Shown: positions 34,344 to 42,182 of the stretch, in pieces
Position numbering within the stretch: the first letter of the stretch is position 1
Layout of the letters: every line of letters begins with the position of its first letter
Assembly (NCBI GenBank): GCA_001790515.1
Contig: MGCS01000002.1
Span: 1,784-48,233 of the forward strand
Direction of reading: 5' to 3'
Source: Candidatus Saccharibacteria bacterium RIFCSPHIGHO2_12_FULL_44_22
Lineage (GTDB): Bacteria > Patescibacteriota > Saccharimonadia > Saccharimonadales > Saccharimonadaceae
Length of the DNA: 46,450 nucleotides
Made by a program: the position numbers and the translations under genes
Notes under the pieces: model-generated
What the model saw: only the letters and a program-made list of their open reading frames with translations
The model's database searches: none
Told to the model about the DNA's origin: nothing

Positions 34344-34855
34344 TCTACCTCTTGCTCGACCAATGCAGCGCTTACTGCATCTTGGAGTTTATTATATATT
34401 TTATCGGGATGCTCGACTTTATGGATCACCAGATCGCCAACAAATGTCTGAATAACAATCGTACCAAAGCCAAATATCTCTCCGCTGAATCCAGGTATAT
34501 TATAGCTTATGTTTTGAATTTTTGACAGTCGCAATTCGACAACGTCTTTACCGAAAAACCCTTTCTGAGTGACCTGTCGTAACCGTTGATCAGTTACAAT
34601 ATAAATCGTAAAATACCACATAATAAAATGATAGAGGAACAATAACGAGCCGATAATCAGTCCCGCTATAGGCAAAAGAAAAAGTTCTAATATATTTGGC
34701 CATATGAGTGCAGGTAATGAACCAACAGCAAGCGGAATAAGAAGCATGTAATAACCTTTTCGCATCGCTATAGGATGGCGACGAAAGATAAACAGCAGCT
34801 GCTCTCCATCGCGCTGTCCTTCAAAATCAAGATTGTCTTCTATTTTTTCTGTCAT
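34340..34855 (-). CDS. PH-domain (bPH2/YdbS-like) membrane protein
   Basis: A 171-residue protein. Two adjacent membrane helices (about 36-82) are followed by a bacterial PH-like domain (YIVTDQRLRQVTQKGFFGKD; ELRLSKIQNISYNIPG; GFGTIVIQT). This is the bPH2/YdbS layout; function in CPR is unknown. The gene starts 9 nt after the tRNA-Arg 3' end, so the tRNA and mRNA probably come from one transcript that is cut by tRNA processing. Confidence 0.85.
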   Translation of the reverse strand: MTEKIEDNLDFEGQRDGEQLLFIFRRHPIAMRKGYYMLLIPLAVGSLPALIWPNILELFLLPIAGLIIGSLLFLYHFIMWYFTIYIVTDQRLRQVTQKGFFGKDVVELRLSKIQNISYNIPGFSGEIFGFGTIVIQTFVGDLVIHKVEHPDKIYNKLQDAVSAALVEQEVE

Positions 34856-34863
34856 GACATTTT

Positions 34864-34940
34864 TGGTACCCCGGGAAGGACTTGAACCTACAACCTTATC
34901 CTTAGGACGGATCTGCTCTATCCAGTTGAGCTACCGAGGC
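34864..34940 (-). tRNA. tRNA-Arg (anticodon CCU)
   Basis: Acceptor GCCTCGG/CCGGGGT (G1-U72), D arm GCTC-GAGC, anticodon loop GTCCTAA with CCT at 34-36, T arm with GGTTCAAGTCC, discriminator A and encoded CCA. The anticodon stem has an unpaired G27-A43. 77 nt. Confidence 0.93.
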
Positions 34941-34957
34941 ATATTGCATCATTATTG

Positions 34958-35000
34958 TAACATAAACGACAGAGGAATAACCCCTCTGTCGTTTATGTTA
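34958..35000 (-). terminator. Terminator hairpin after ndk
   Basis: Perfect 18-bp inverted repeat (34958-34975 with 34983-35000, loop of 7). The 3' arm on either strand is moderately U-rich, but there is no long U tail. Confidence 0.7.
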
Positions 35001-35009
35001 CGGCAGCAA

Positions 35010-35519
35010 TTAACGAGTAAATTTCTCGTGAGCGGTCTTGTATTCGTAAATTTCATTGTCGGCAAACCAATGTGCGATTTCTTTCTCCGCCTCATCTGGA
35101 TCACCACTTGCATGGATAAGGTTTGGAATGCCCTTATCCTCAGAATCAGCGTGGCCAAAGCTCATGTGTGAGTAATCGCCTCGTATCGTACCAGGTAAGG
35201 CAGACTTTGGTTCGGTTGTCCCAACAAGTTTACGGACAAGCGATACAGCCTCTACGCCTTCAAATACCATAGCAATGACCGGTCCTTGCACCATTAGGTC
35301 AAGTGTGATGTCGAACGTATGTTCGCCTCGACGAGTAATCATTTGACCAATTTCTTCATAATGCTTATGGTAATGCGCTTTGTTTGGCGCAATCATCTTG
35401 GTAGCGACAATTTTTAGACCAACTCGCTCAAAACGTGTCAAAATCTCACCTACGATTCCACGCTGAACGGCATCCGGCTTGAATAAAATCAATGTTCTCT
35501 CGATATTATCTGAACTCAT
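35010..35519 (-). CDS. ndk: Nucleoside diphosphate kinase
   Basis: A 169-residue enzyme that moves phosphate from ATP to other nucleoside diphosphates through a phosphohistidine, H136 in NLIHASGDPDEAEKEI. TLILFKPDAVQRG and GTIRGDY are further family motifs. It is about 25 residues longer than most bacterial Ndk, owing mainly to an insertion around residues 58-78 (GQMITRRGEHTFDITLDLMV) and a longer C-terminus. It starts 14 nt after the uppP stop, so probably shares its transcript. For a cell that likely imports nucleotides, this enzyme would balance the NTP pools. Confidence 0.95.
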   Translation of the reverse strand: MSSDNIERTLILFKPDAVQRGIVGEILTRFERVGLKIVATKMIAPNKAHYHKHYEEIGQMITRRGEHTFDITLDLMVQGPVIAMVFEGVEAVSLVRKLVGTTEPKSALPGTIRGDYSHMSFGHADSEDKGIPNLIHASGDPDEAEKEIAHWFADNEIYEYKTAHEKFTR

Positions 35520-35532
35520 ACTTTCTCCTTTA

Positions 35533-36336
35533 TTACTTGATCGATTGTACCAGAAGTAAGCATCCTAGCACAGCAGCTAGCGCAAGACGATACCATCCAA
35601 ATAAGCTCAGTCCATGCTTTGCGAGATATTTCATCAAGAAACCTACAGCAAGTAAGCCAGATATAAATGCGATGCCATTGCCAATAACAAGCGGCACGGC
35701 GTTATCAATAAAGTATTGCCTATCCGAACTACTCAGCACCAACTTTAGTGTCACACCCATCATTATCGGTAGTGACGCCAAAAAGCTGTATTCTGCTGCC
35801 ATATCAGATTTTAGTCCAACCAACCGTCCTGCGATTATAGTCGAGCCCGAGCGTGACACTCCGGGAATTAGTGCCAACACTTGAACTAGCCCTACGATAA
35901 GTGCACGTGCAGGACTTAGATCACGCAAATGAAAAACAGGAGTTAACCTAGGAAGTCTATCAATATTAATCATGATGACACCAACAACAGCGAGCGTTAC
36001 CATGACCGTCACAACACTGCCAAAAAAGGAAGCGGTACCAATAAAATCGGCCAACATGTATCCGATGCCACCAGCTGGCACTGCTGTAATAAAAATATTC
36101 CTCAGTAGTTTATATTCTTTATGGATAAAGACGTCTTTTACTATACAAGTAATCCGTATGCGAAAATATACTAGTAGGGCTAAAAGTGTTCCGATATTGA
36201 TCCACTCAAGAAAAAGATGCTCTGATTGACCAAAAAATAACTCCTGCCCAATGACAAGGTGACCTGAGCTGCTTACAGGGATAAACTCTGTCAAACCTTG
36301 AATAAGGCCAAGAACGATCGTGTGAGCTATATCCAT
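35533..36336 (-). CDS. uppP: Undecaprenyl-diphosphate phosphatase
   Basis: A 267-residue polytopic BacA/UppP enzyme that recycles the lipid carrier for peptidoglycan and glycan synthesis. The active-site motifs are LTEFIPVSSSGHL and PGVSRSGSTI. About eight membrane helices. The ATG at 36336 matches the family start. An upstream ATG at 36363 adds nine residues and lies 8 nt after a minus-strand TATCAT box, so the longer, leaderless form is a real alternative. UppP supports a peptidoglycan-containing wall. Confidence 0.94.
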   Translation of the reverse strand: MDIAHTIVLGLIQGLTEFIPVSSSGHLVIGQELFFGQSEHLFLEWINIGTLLALLVYFRIRITCIVKDVFIHKEYKLLRNIFITAVPAGGIGYMLADFIGTASFFGSVVTVMVTLAVVGVIMINIDRLPRLTPVFHLRDLSPARALIVGLVQVLALIPGVSRSGSTIIAGRLVGLKSDMAAEYSFLASLPIMMGVTLKLVLSSSDRQYFIDNAVPLVIGNGIAFISGLLAVGFLMKYLAKHGLSLFGWYRLALAAVLGCLLLVQSIK

Positions 36337-36387
36337 GTGACCCATTCTACCGATATTACCCATTTTACGCTATGATAAATACAGCAT

Positions 36388-37305
36388 ATGTATACATCAG
36401 AACTCATACTTGAATATATCGAACACCTTGAAGTTGAGGGGGGTAGATCAGCAAAGACTGCCGAAAACTACCGCCTCTATCTTGAACGTTTTGTTGAATT
36501 CACCAATGATATTATCGTTGATAAAATAACATCGGAGATTATTCGTAAGTATCGACTATGGCTTAATAGATATAAAAATTACAACAATAATGAACTTCTG
36601 ACAATTACACAGAGCTATCACCTTATCGCTCTCCGTGGCTTTCTTGGCTATCTTTCAGGCCGTGACATACAAAGCCTCAGTCCAGATAAGATAATATTAC
36701 CAAAAGTAAATCGAAAACAAGTGACATTTCTACATTATGACGAAGTCGAGCGACTACTTTTACAGATACCCCTTCAGACGGAAAGCGGCCTTCGTGATCG
36801 GGCAATCATAGAACTCTTGTTCTCGAGTGGGCTCCGTGTTTCAGAACTCGTTAACCTAAATAGAGACCATATCAACGTGCAGCGCCGCGAATTCATGGTG
36901 CGAGGCAAGGGTCAGAAAGACAGACCTATTTTCATAGGTGAAGCAGCTGCGCAACGAGTAACAGACTACCTCGATAGACGGTCTGATAGCCTACCCGCCC
37001 TGTTCATTAGTTATAGTCGTAATGCACAAGAGACAAACTCTGGAGATTACCGGCGACTTACCGCGCGCAGCATACAACGCATGCTTAGTCACTATGCTCG
37101 TCTGGCAGGTATCACAAAACATGTCAGTCCACATACAATGCGACATAGTTATGCCACAGATTTATTAATGAATGGAGCCGACATACGTAGTGTCCAAAGC
37201 ATGCTAGGTCATAGTAATATCAGTACCACGCAAGTCTATACCCATATCACCGATCAGCATCTTCGTGAAGTTTACGAGAAGTTTCATAGCGATACAAGTT
37301 TGTAG
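36388..37305 (+). CDS. Tyrosine recombinase, XerC/XerD/XerA type
   Basis: A 305-residue site-specific recombinase. A SAM-like N-terminal core-binding domain (about 1-95) is followed by the catalytic domain with all active-site residues: R150 (SSGLRVSE), K174 (GKGQKD), H249 and R252 (SPHTMRHSY), H275 (LGHSNI) and nucleophile Y284 (TQVYTHI). Length and lack of mobile neighbours suggest the chromosomal dimer-resolving Xer rather than an integrase. I found no dif site in the window. A TATGAT box (36371-36376) lies 11 nt before the ATG and overlaps a minus-strand TATCAT for uppP. Confidence 0.93.
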   Translation: MYTSELILEYIEHLEVEGGRSAKTAENYRLYLERFVEFTNDIIVDKITSEIIRKYRLWLNRYKNYNNNELLTITQSYHLIALRGFLGYLSGRDIQSLSPDKIILPKVNRKQVTFLHYDEVERLLLQIPLQTESGLRDRAIIELLFSSGLRVSELVNLNRDHINVQRREFMVRGKGQKDRPIFIGEAAAQRVTDYLDRRSDSLPALFISYSRNAQETNSGDYRRLTARSIQRMLSHYARLAGITKHVSPHTMRHSYATDLLMNGADIRSVQSMLGHSNISTTQVYTHITDQHLREVYEKFHSDTSL

Positions 37306-37321
37306 CGAATGGATACTTATT

Positions 37322-38530
37322 TTATTCAGAACTACACTCACCGGCTTCATACTCTGTATCTGTTACACGAAATGTCTTACAGAGATTTGAACTAACGCTA
37401 AGTGCTGATTGTGGAAAAGGGAATGTACTATTATCAATCTCTATACGACTTTGTACTCTACGAAACAGATCATTTGCACGACCGGTCGAATCAACAATTG
37501 GCTGGACACTGCTAAAGGTCACTGGCGTTGAACCATTAGCCATTTGAATACGATAGCTCGTATTGTCATTATAGAGACTATCAACGTGCAAATATGCCGT
37601 CCTGCGAAGATCGCTTGAACCTATAGCAGGGGGGAGGAGAATCGTTGCTTTACATGCATACTGGCGATCAACTGTTGCACTCGTAAAGTTAGAGTCGCAT
37701 GCAACTTGTTGCAACGAACCTGATGTGCGTGAACCTCGTACATCATCACTAAAATTCATTGAGTTTCGTCCTGCTATGCTTGGGTTCAAAAAAAGTGTTC
37801 GAGAGTTTGATGTACTGTCGTCTTTCTTGTCAAAGTCAGATAATTGAAATGTATCACCAAACTGTATAAGCTGCAGCCGTAACATCGCCGGACGATTCGC
37901 CTGCCAATCTGCTAGTTTCGGTAGTTCGGTATCACCAGAAAGCATAATCTGCTGAATAGTGTCGTCAGCATCGCCGCCTGAGTCTTTCAAATCTGCTTGC
38001 GAGTACCATTCAATATCAATACGATCAAAATCCGCTGTCCCTTTCAAGGGTATCATTTTCGAATCTGAAGTCGACAGCGAACCAACATAGTCAGTTGTGT
38101 CTAACTGAATCTTCACGCATGTATAGGCCTGTTCCAACAATTCATCGGCTGCATTACCTGTCTGCTGCAGTCTCACCTCGTCGCCCGATTCTTCACCAGC
38201 TATGCCCGATTTTTGAATCGTATTACATGACGCGTTTTCTGATAGTGCACGACTCAGCCGTACACACTCAGCAGTCGAGCTTGCTGCCGTTGAACCCTGA
38301 CAGTAATCACCATACCGAACGAGTAGTCGTTTCGCATCTTCTACACCTGCATTTGCCGAGTCTAGTGCGCTTTGTGAGAGATCGGTATTTGTAGCCTGTT
38401 GTTGCTCCTGAATCATAATTCTTATAAAACCAACAGCAATCGTTGTAATAAGAAGCGCACTGAATATTACTACAAATATTGATACTGCTCCACGCATTCG
38501 TTCTTTTTTGGACTGATACACCTGTTCCAT
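37322..38530 (-). CDS. PilX-like pilus assembly protein
   Basis: A 402-residue protein. One N-terminal hydrophobic helix (about 14-36, GAVSIFVVIFSALLITTIAV) resembles the PilX/GspK N-terminus rather than a classical prepilin: the cleavage motif with Glu at +5 is absent. The long extracellular part is Ser/Asp-rich and has several cysteines (for example near 77, 89, 102 and 137) that may form disulphides. It is the last of four minor-pilin-like genes in order after pilD. Minor pilins prime pilus assembly and can sit at the tip; a tip or adhesion role is inferred from size and position. Confidence 0.75.
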   Translation of the reverse strand: MEQVYQSKKERMRGAVSIFVVIFSALLITTIAVGFIRIMIQEQQQATNTDLSQSALDSANAGVEDAKRLLVRYGDYCQGSTAASSTAECVRLSRALSENASCNTIQKSGIAGEESGDEVRLQQTGNAADELLEQAYTCVKIQLDTTDYVGSLSTSDSKMIPLKGTADFDRIDIEWYSQADLKDSGGDADDTIQQIMLSGDTELPKLADWQANRPAMLRLQLIQFGDTFQLSDFDKKDDSTSNSRTLFLNPSIAGRNSMNFSDDVRGSRTSGSLQQVACDSNFTSATVDRQYACKATILLPPAIGSSDLRRTAYLHVDSLYNDNTSYRIQMANGSTPVTFSSVQPIVDSTGRANDLFRRVQSRIEIDNSTFPFPQSALSVSSNLCKTFRVTDTEYEAGECSSE

Positions 38531-38535
38531 ATCGC

Positions 38536-39267
38536 CTAATTCCCCCTATTTCCAGTTCGAGCACTAAACTCAAACTTACTTACCGCACAATAATCTCGCT
38601 GTGATGCATCATCACTTGGTGGCTTACAGTTGGTGTCAATTGTTGCGACAGTAGCGTCACGATTCAAAGCATTTTCGTCGCTCGTTCCTAGTTCAAGCGT
38701 CACTTTATAGAGTGCCTGCTGCATGATAGGGTCGGCTGCGGCCGTAATAATCTTAAAACTCTGCACGGCAAGTTGTCGATCTTCTGATCCTAGCAGCTCT
38801 GATGCGCCCTCACGCTGCACCTGAGGTGTCAAGACAACATTACAATATGCCTTACTATTGTCGCGAATCTTGACTAGTCTAATAACATCATCGCCAGTTG
38901 CAAATCGGTTAATCGGATTACTCAAGCCTTTACCAGTATTCCAGATATAACTATACGAACCAGTGCAAAGGCGGCCGCCGTCGGGGTTATTTATGACGCC
39001 ACCAAGTTGAATTTGCGGAACAAAATCAACCCCGCCTTCGCCAGCTGCACCAACATCAAGGATTTGAGATGAGGCAAGAGTATACCGTATATCCTGGCTC
39101 ACGCTACGGCCAGCTTGATCGACAGAGCGTAGTGTCATGCCTTTATTGTACGCATTCATTATCTGAATGACTGTCATCGCGATTGCCACCATAAGCACTG
39201 ATATAAATGCCATCGCAAGCATCAACTCAACAATCGTAAAACCTTTACTATTACCCACGTGGCTCAT
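38536..39267 (-). CDS. Prepilin-like minor pilin (PilW/GspJ-like)
   Basis: A 243-residue protein with the type IV prepilin signal: MSHVGNSKG followed by FTIVELMLAMAFISVLMVAI, with Glu at +5 of the mature protein. The extracellular part (about 35-243) has cysteine pairs near 97, 142 and 220-232. Prepilin peptidase should cut after G9. It overlaps the preceding minor pilin gene by 17 nt and is followed 5 nt later by the PilX-like gene, so all are co-translated. Confidence 0.85.
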   Translation of the reverse strand: MSHVGNSKGFTIVELMLAMAFISVLMVAIAMTVIQIMNAYNKGMTLRSVDQAGRSVSQDIRYTLASSQILDVGAAGEGGVDFVPQIQLGGVINNPDGGRLCTGSYSYIWNTGKGLSNPINRFATGDDVIRLVKIRDNSKAYCNVVLTPQVQREGASELLGSEDRQLAVQSFKIITAAADPIMQQALYKVTLELGTSDENALNRDATVATIDTNCKPPSDDASQRDYCAVSKFEFSARTGNRGN

Positions 39268-39877
39268 ACAGCCTCACTATCGTGCCTAGTGTTAATGGCA
39301 TTACCTGCCCAGGCGATCGCCAACATGCTCGGATATGAAAATCATAAAATCCTGGCCTATCTTCGGAAGAAGGTGATTTGACCGCCTGAATCCATAGCCC
39401 CTCACCTACTGCAACACCTTCGTCTAGTGTCCGAACTTGGGCATATGTTGCAGCATCACCCGTCACAGCCGCCCCTGGCGAGGACGACAGCTTACTGATA
39501 TCTAATACAAAGGGGCTTCCGTCAGATCCGACAATCGTCACCGCACCGCTCGTTGACGGGAGTTGACATTTTTCATCGTTAATCATTGCCGAGTAATCTT
39601 GCGCTTTATTGACAGCATGAGCAGCGATAGTCTGTTGCCACATTTCAGTCGGCGCACCTCTTTTACCATAGTCAGAGACGTATGCATGATTAAGATAACG
39701 GAGTGCGTCTGCCTGCATATCAATTTGCTGACGTACAAGCCCAATCTCGAGTGAACGCTGTGCCATACCAAGTCCTTGGTTCATAATCGACAAGCCACTC
39801 ACAGCGACTAAGCTAAATATGGTTACAGCGAACAGTACCTCGACGATAGTATCACCGGACTCCCTTCGCCTTAACAT
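39251..39877 (-). CDS. Prepilin-like minor pilin (PilV/GspI-like)
   Basis: A 208-residue protein. The prepilin signal MLRRRESG-DTIVEVLFAVTIF has Asp rather than Phe at +1, as seen in some minor pilins, and keeps Glu at +5. The globular part follows after about residue 40. The start overlaps the previous gene by 7 nt and the end overlaps the next by 17 nt. Confidence 0.82.
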   Translation of the reverse strand: MLRRRESGDTIVEVLFAVTIFSLVAVSGLSIMNQGLGMAQRSLEIGLVRQQIDMQADALRYLNHAYVSDYGKRGAPTEMWQQTIAAHAVNKAQDYSAMINDEKCQLPSTSGAVTIVGSDGSPFVLDISKLSSSPGAAVTGDAATYAQVRTLDEGVAVGEGLWIQAVKSPSSEDRPGFYDFHIRACWRSPGQVMPLTLGTIVRLYEPRG

Positions 39878-40599
39878 GTAGTATCACCTCCATTAACCTG
39901 GATTCCACTAGGACTTGCAATCTTTGCATTCACCGTTACTGATTGAGTTGGCAATCCGATACTCGCAGCATTACGGACACAGGCCTTGATCGATGAACCT
40001 GCCGCACCTACTGTTATCATGTCTGACAAAACCGTAGGGAGCGGCTCATCTTGCCCAAACGCACGCACAAGGCCACTCACCGGTGAGCGTATAATCAAAA
40101 ACGACGCACTCGATGTTGCTTGACTGGCGCTGTATAACGATGACTGCCATTCAACATCATATTCCTGTATGTTTATCGGTGATTTGCGGGGCGCATAGGC
40201 GGCAATCGCGTCTACATCACTAATACCATTACTAGCAGCGGCCGGCTCCACACCTATCACATCACCAGTTTCTATTTTCATACCATCATTCTTAATTTGG
40301 ACATAACGGCCTAACAGGACACATCCTGAGGTACCTCGAGCCTGGCCTGAATCAGTAACACTTTCAACACCGCCCTCTGCAGTGCATGTTTCATTGCCTT
40401 GCCTACTATTTTGGGGATTATACACGCGAGAATATTGCTGTTCTAATAACCCTTGATAAGAAACGACGCTTTCTTTGTACCGCTGCTGATTAATATTCGT
40501 ATTCACACCAACCAGTAATCCAGCAAAAAGCGCACCCGTAATGCCAAGAAAGAGCATGAGCTCTATAATTGTAAATCCCCACTGCTTTTGACTAGTCAT
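39871..40599 (-). CDS. Prepilin-like minor pilin (GspH/FimT-like)
   Basis: A 242-residue protein with prepilin signal MTSQKQWG-FTIIELMLFLGITGALFAG and Glu at +5. The extracellular part contains a cysteine pair near residues 76 and 92 and ends in a cysteine. The start is ATG 40599; the frame is open to 40620, but a TATAAT box lies at 40609-40614, so the upstream codons would not be transcribed. The mRNA would begin about 3 nt before the ATG. First gene of the minor-pilin operon. Confidence 0.82.
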   Translation of the reverse strand: MTSQKQWGFTIIELMLFLGITGALFAGLLVGVNTNINQQRYKESVVSYQGLLEQQYSRVYNPQNSRQGNETCTAEGGVESVTDSGQARGTSGCVLLGRYVQIKNDGMKIETGDVIGVEPAAASNGISDVDAIAAYAPRKSPINIQEYDVEWQSSLYSASQATSSASFLIIRSPVSGLVRAFGQDEPLPTVLSDMITVGAAGSSIKACVRNAASIGLPTQSVTVNAKIASPSGIQVNGGDTTC

Positions 40600-40608
40600 C
40601 TGGCATAA

Positions 40609-40637
40609 ATTATACCACAAGCGTTATACATCACTAA
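40609..40637 (-). promoter_or_regulatory. Promoter of the minor-pilin operon
   Basis: TTAGTG (40632-40637), 17-nt spacer, TATAAT (40609-40614) on the minus strand. Start about 40602, within 3 nt of the ATG. Confidence 0.65.
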
Positions 40638-40640
40638 TAG

Positions 40641-41525
40641 CTATGTCATAAATGACACGGACATATACCACGTAATAGCAGCACCGCCCCACATAGTAGC
40701 AATCCACCACGCACCGATCAGCATTGGACCAAACGGAACGCGTGAGTAGCGACCGATCTTCTTAACTAGCATTGCTGGAAGCACGATACTACATCCTATC
40801 ACATTGGCAAGAAACAGTGTTAATAGCGCAAGTGGCCATTCACCCAAGAGTAGCGCCAAGGCTAGTCCCAACTTTATATCACCAAATCCAACCCATGCGC
40901 CCTTTGAGACAAAATACAGTACATAATATAAGCCACTGAGTACACCTATAGCAAAACAGAGTGACGTGAAAGCTGCTAGAGGAGACGGTGAACTGACCGT
41001 TACCAGCAAAGCATAAATGCTGGCGATTCCCATAACGGGAAACATGATTTTATCGGGAAGCAAATACCACCGTAAATCATAGCAGAATAGAATGATCAGA
41101 CCGACAAGCGCACAAAGCCATACACAAAACTGCGCGATAGCCATTGGATCAGCAAGCTCATGGGGCCATGCCAGATAAGAAACAACGAATACAGTGGCTG
41201 TCGCCAACTCTATGGCTGGCTCAAACCATCCTATTCGCACGTGACAGTATCGACATTTTCCACCTAGCTGCAACCAACTAAAGAGCGGCAGCAAGTCATA
41301 CCACTCCAAGTGATGCCCACAACGCAAGCATCGAGATCGATCGTCTTTTAGGCTGGTAGCCGTTAGTGGCTTTAGCATTTTTAGCTCTTTTTTGTCGACT
41401 ACTTCGCCTTCTGCTACATCTTCAACTAATTGCCTAGCTCGAAGTCTCCAAACAGTTGCGCCAGCAAAACTCCCGAAAAGCAAACCAAACACGCCGACAG
41501 CAGCCACAATAAACCCTTGTTCCAT
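40641..41525 (-). CDS. pilD: Prepilin peptidase (A24 family)
   Basis: A 294-residue integral membrane aspartic protease that removes prepilin leaders and methylates the new N-terminus. The cytoplasmic loop has both zinc CxxC pairs (RCLRCGHH and KCRYCHVR). The catalytic aspartates are in the CYDLRWYLLPD segment and in GFGDIKLG. Seven to eight membrane helices. Before the zinc motif there is an extra charged stretch (about 28-60, rich in Glu/Lys). A TATCAT box ends 7 nt before the ATG, so the mRNA may be leaderless. It lies between the pilin gene and the minor pilins it should process. Confidence 0.94.
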   Translation of the reverse strand: MEQGFIVAAVGVFGLLFGSFAGATVWRLRARQLVEDVAEGEVVDKKELKMLKPLTATSLKDDRSRCLRCGHHLEWYDLLPLFSWLQLGGKCRYCHVRIGWFEPAIELATATVFVVSYLAWPHELADPMAIAQFCVWLCALVGLIILFCYDLRWYLLPDKIMFPVMGIASIYALLVTVSSPSPLAAFTSLCFAIGVLSGLYYVLYFVSKGAWVGFGDIKLGLALALLLGEWPLALLTLFLANVIGCSIVLPAMLVKKIGRYSRVPFGPMLIGAWWIATMWGGAAITWYMSVSFMT

Positions 41526-41532
41526 TCCACTT

Positions 41533-41538
41533 ATGATA
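41533..41538 (-). promoter_or_regulatory. -10 box of pilD
   Basis: TATCAT on the minus strand, 7 nt before the pilD ATG. No convincing -35. Confidence 0.4.
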
Positions 41539-41555
41539 CCAGGTCATTATCAAAA

Positions 41556-41589
41556 GCAAAACCTCTCTTATATATAAGAGAGGTTTTGC
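41556..41589. terminator. Terminator of the pilin gene
   Basis: 34-bp perfect palindrome (arm GCAAAACCTCTCTTATA, 41556-41572), followed on the minus strand by TTTTG. It separates the abundant pilin transcript from pilD. Confidence 0.88.
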
Positions 41590-41604
41590 AGAGCTGGCAC
41601 CGTA

Positions 41605-42099
41605 TTAAGATTTATTATCAATACAATAAGGAGCAGTCTGGTTTTCTAGTTTAATTAACAAGGCAAAATCACGGTTTGCGTCTGTCGAATCAACATCACC
41701 AGTACCATCAGTCTTACAGGCACTCTTGTTGTAGTAGCCAATGGTATTCTTGTCCTGCTCATTTAGCGGAGTGCCAAACTTGAATACGTAGTTATTTCCA
41801 TTTGGATCTTTGTACTCATCTCCAGCAGTTAAATTCGACGAAGTTCCCTTTAGGTATCCTTCGACAAAGCCACCCAGGCTATCGCGATCATCAGGTACCG
41901 ATCCACGAGTAGACGTCAGATAATTAGTCATCTGCACTTGAACTCGAGATATGTCATTCTTTCGCTGTGTGTCACGCTGACCTCGCTGGAGTGACGGTAG
42001 TGCAACAAATACCATCAAGAAGATAAGTCCTGCAATTGCAAGCACCAAAACAACCTCTATGATTGTAAATCCATTTTGTTTTTTGTTTGCTGTGTTCAT
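41605..42099 (-). CDS. pilA: Type IV pilin, probable major subunit
   Basis: A 164-residue prepilin. Leader MNTANKKQNG, then FTIIEVVLVLAIAGLIFLMV with Glu at +5. The mature domain is small, acidic and has two cysteines, near residues 131 and 159, which could form the C-terminal disulphide loop. It is set apart from the minor pilins by its own promoter (42154-42182), a Shine-Dalgarno-like AGGGTGG and a strong terminator, which fits a highly expressed major subunit. Position directly after pilB-pilT-pilC supports this. Confidence 0.88.
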   Translation of the reverse strand: MNTANKKQNGFTIIEVVLVLAIAGLIFLMVFVALPSLQRGQRDTQRKNDISRVQVQMTNYLTSTRGSVPDDRDSLGGFVEGYLKGTSSNLTAGDEYKDPNGNNYVFKFGTPLNEQDKNTIGYYNKSACKTDGTGDVDSTDANRDFALLIKLENQTAPYCIDNKS

Positions 42100-42153
42100 G
42101 AAATTTCCACCCTTTCTATGAACTTGTTTAATTTGCGTTTTACGCTTACGCTT

Positions 42154-42182
42154 ATAGTACAGTAAGCCTTCTTATTTGTCTA
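42154..42182 (-). promoter_or_regulatory. pilA promoter
   Basis: TAGACA (42177-42182), 17-nt spacer, TACTAT (42154-42159) on the minus strand; it overlaps the pilC stop. Leader about 48 nt. Confidence 0.6.

Noticed and set aside
36388-37305. Phage integrase
   Set aside because: Length, motif set and chromosomal neighbours (uppP, ndk, pil genes) fit a Xer recombinase; no phage genes or tRNA-flanking repeats are seen.
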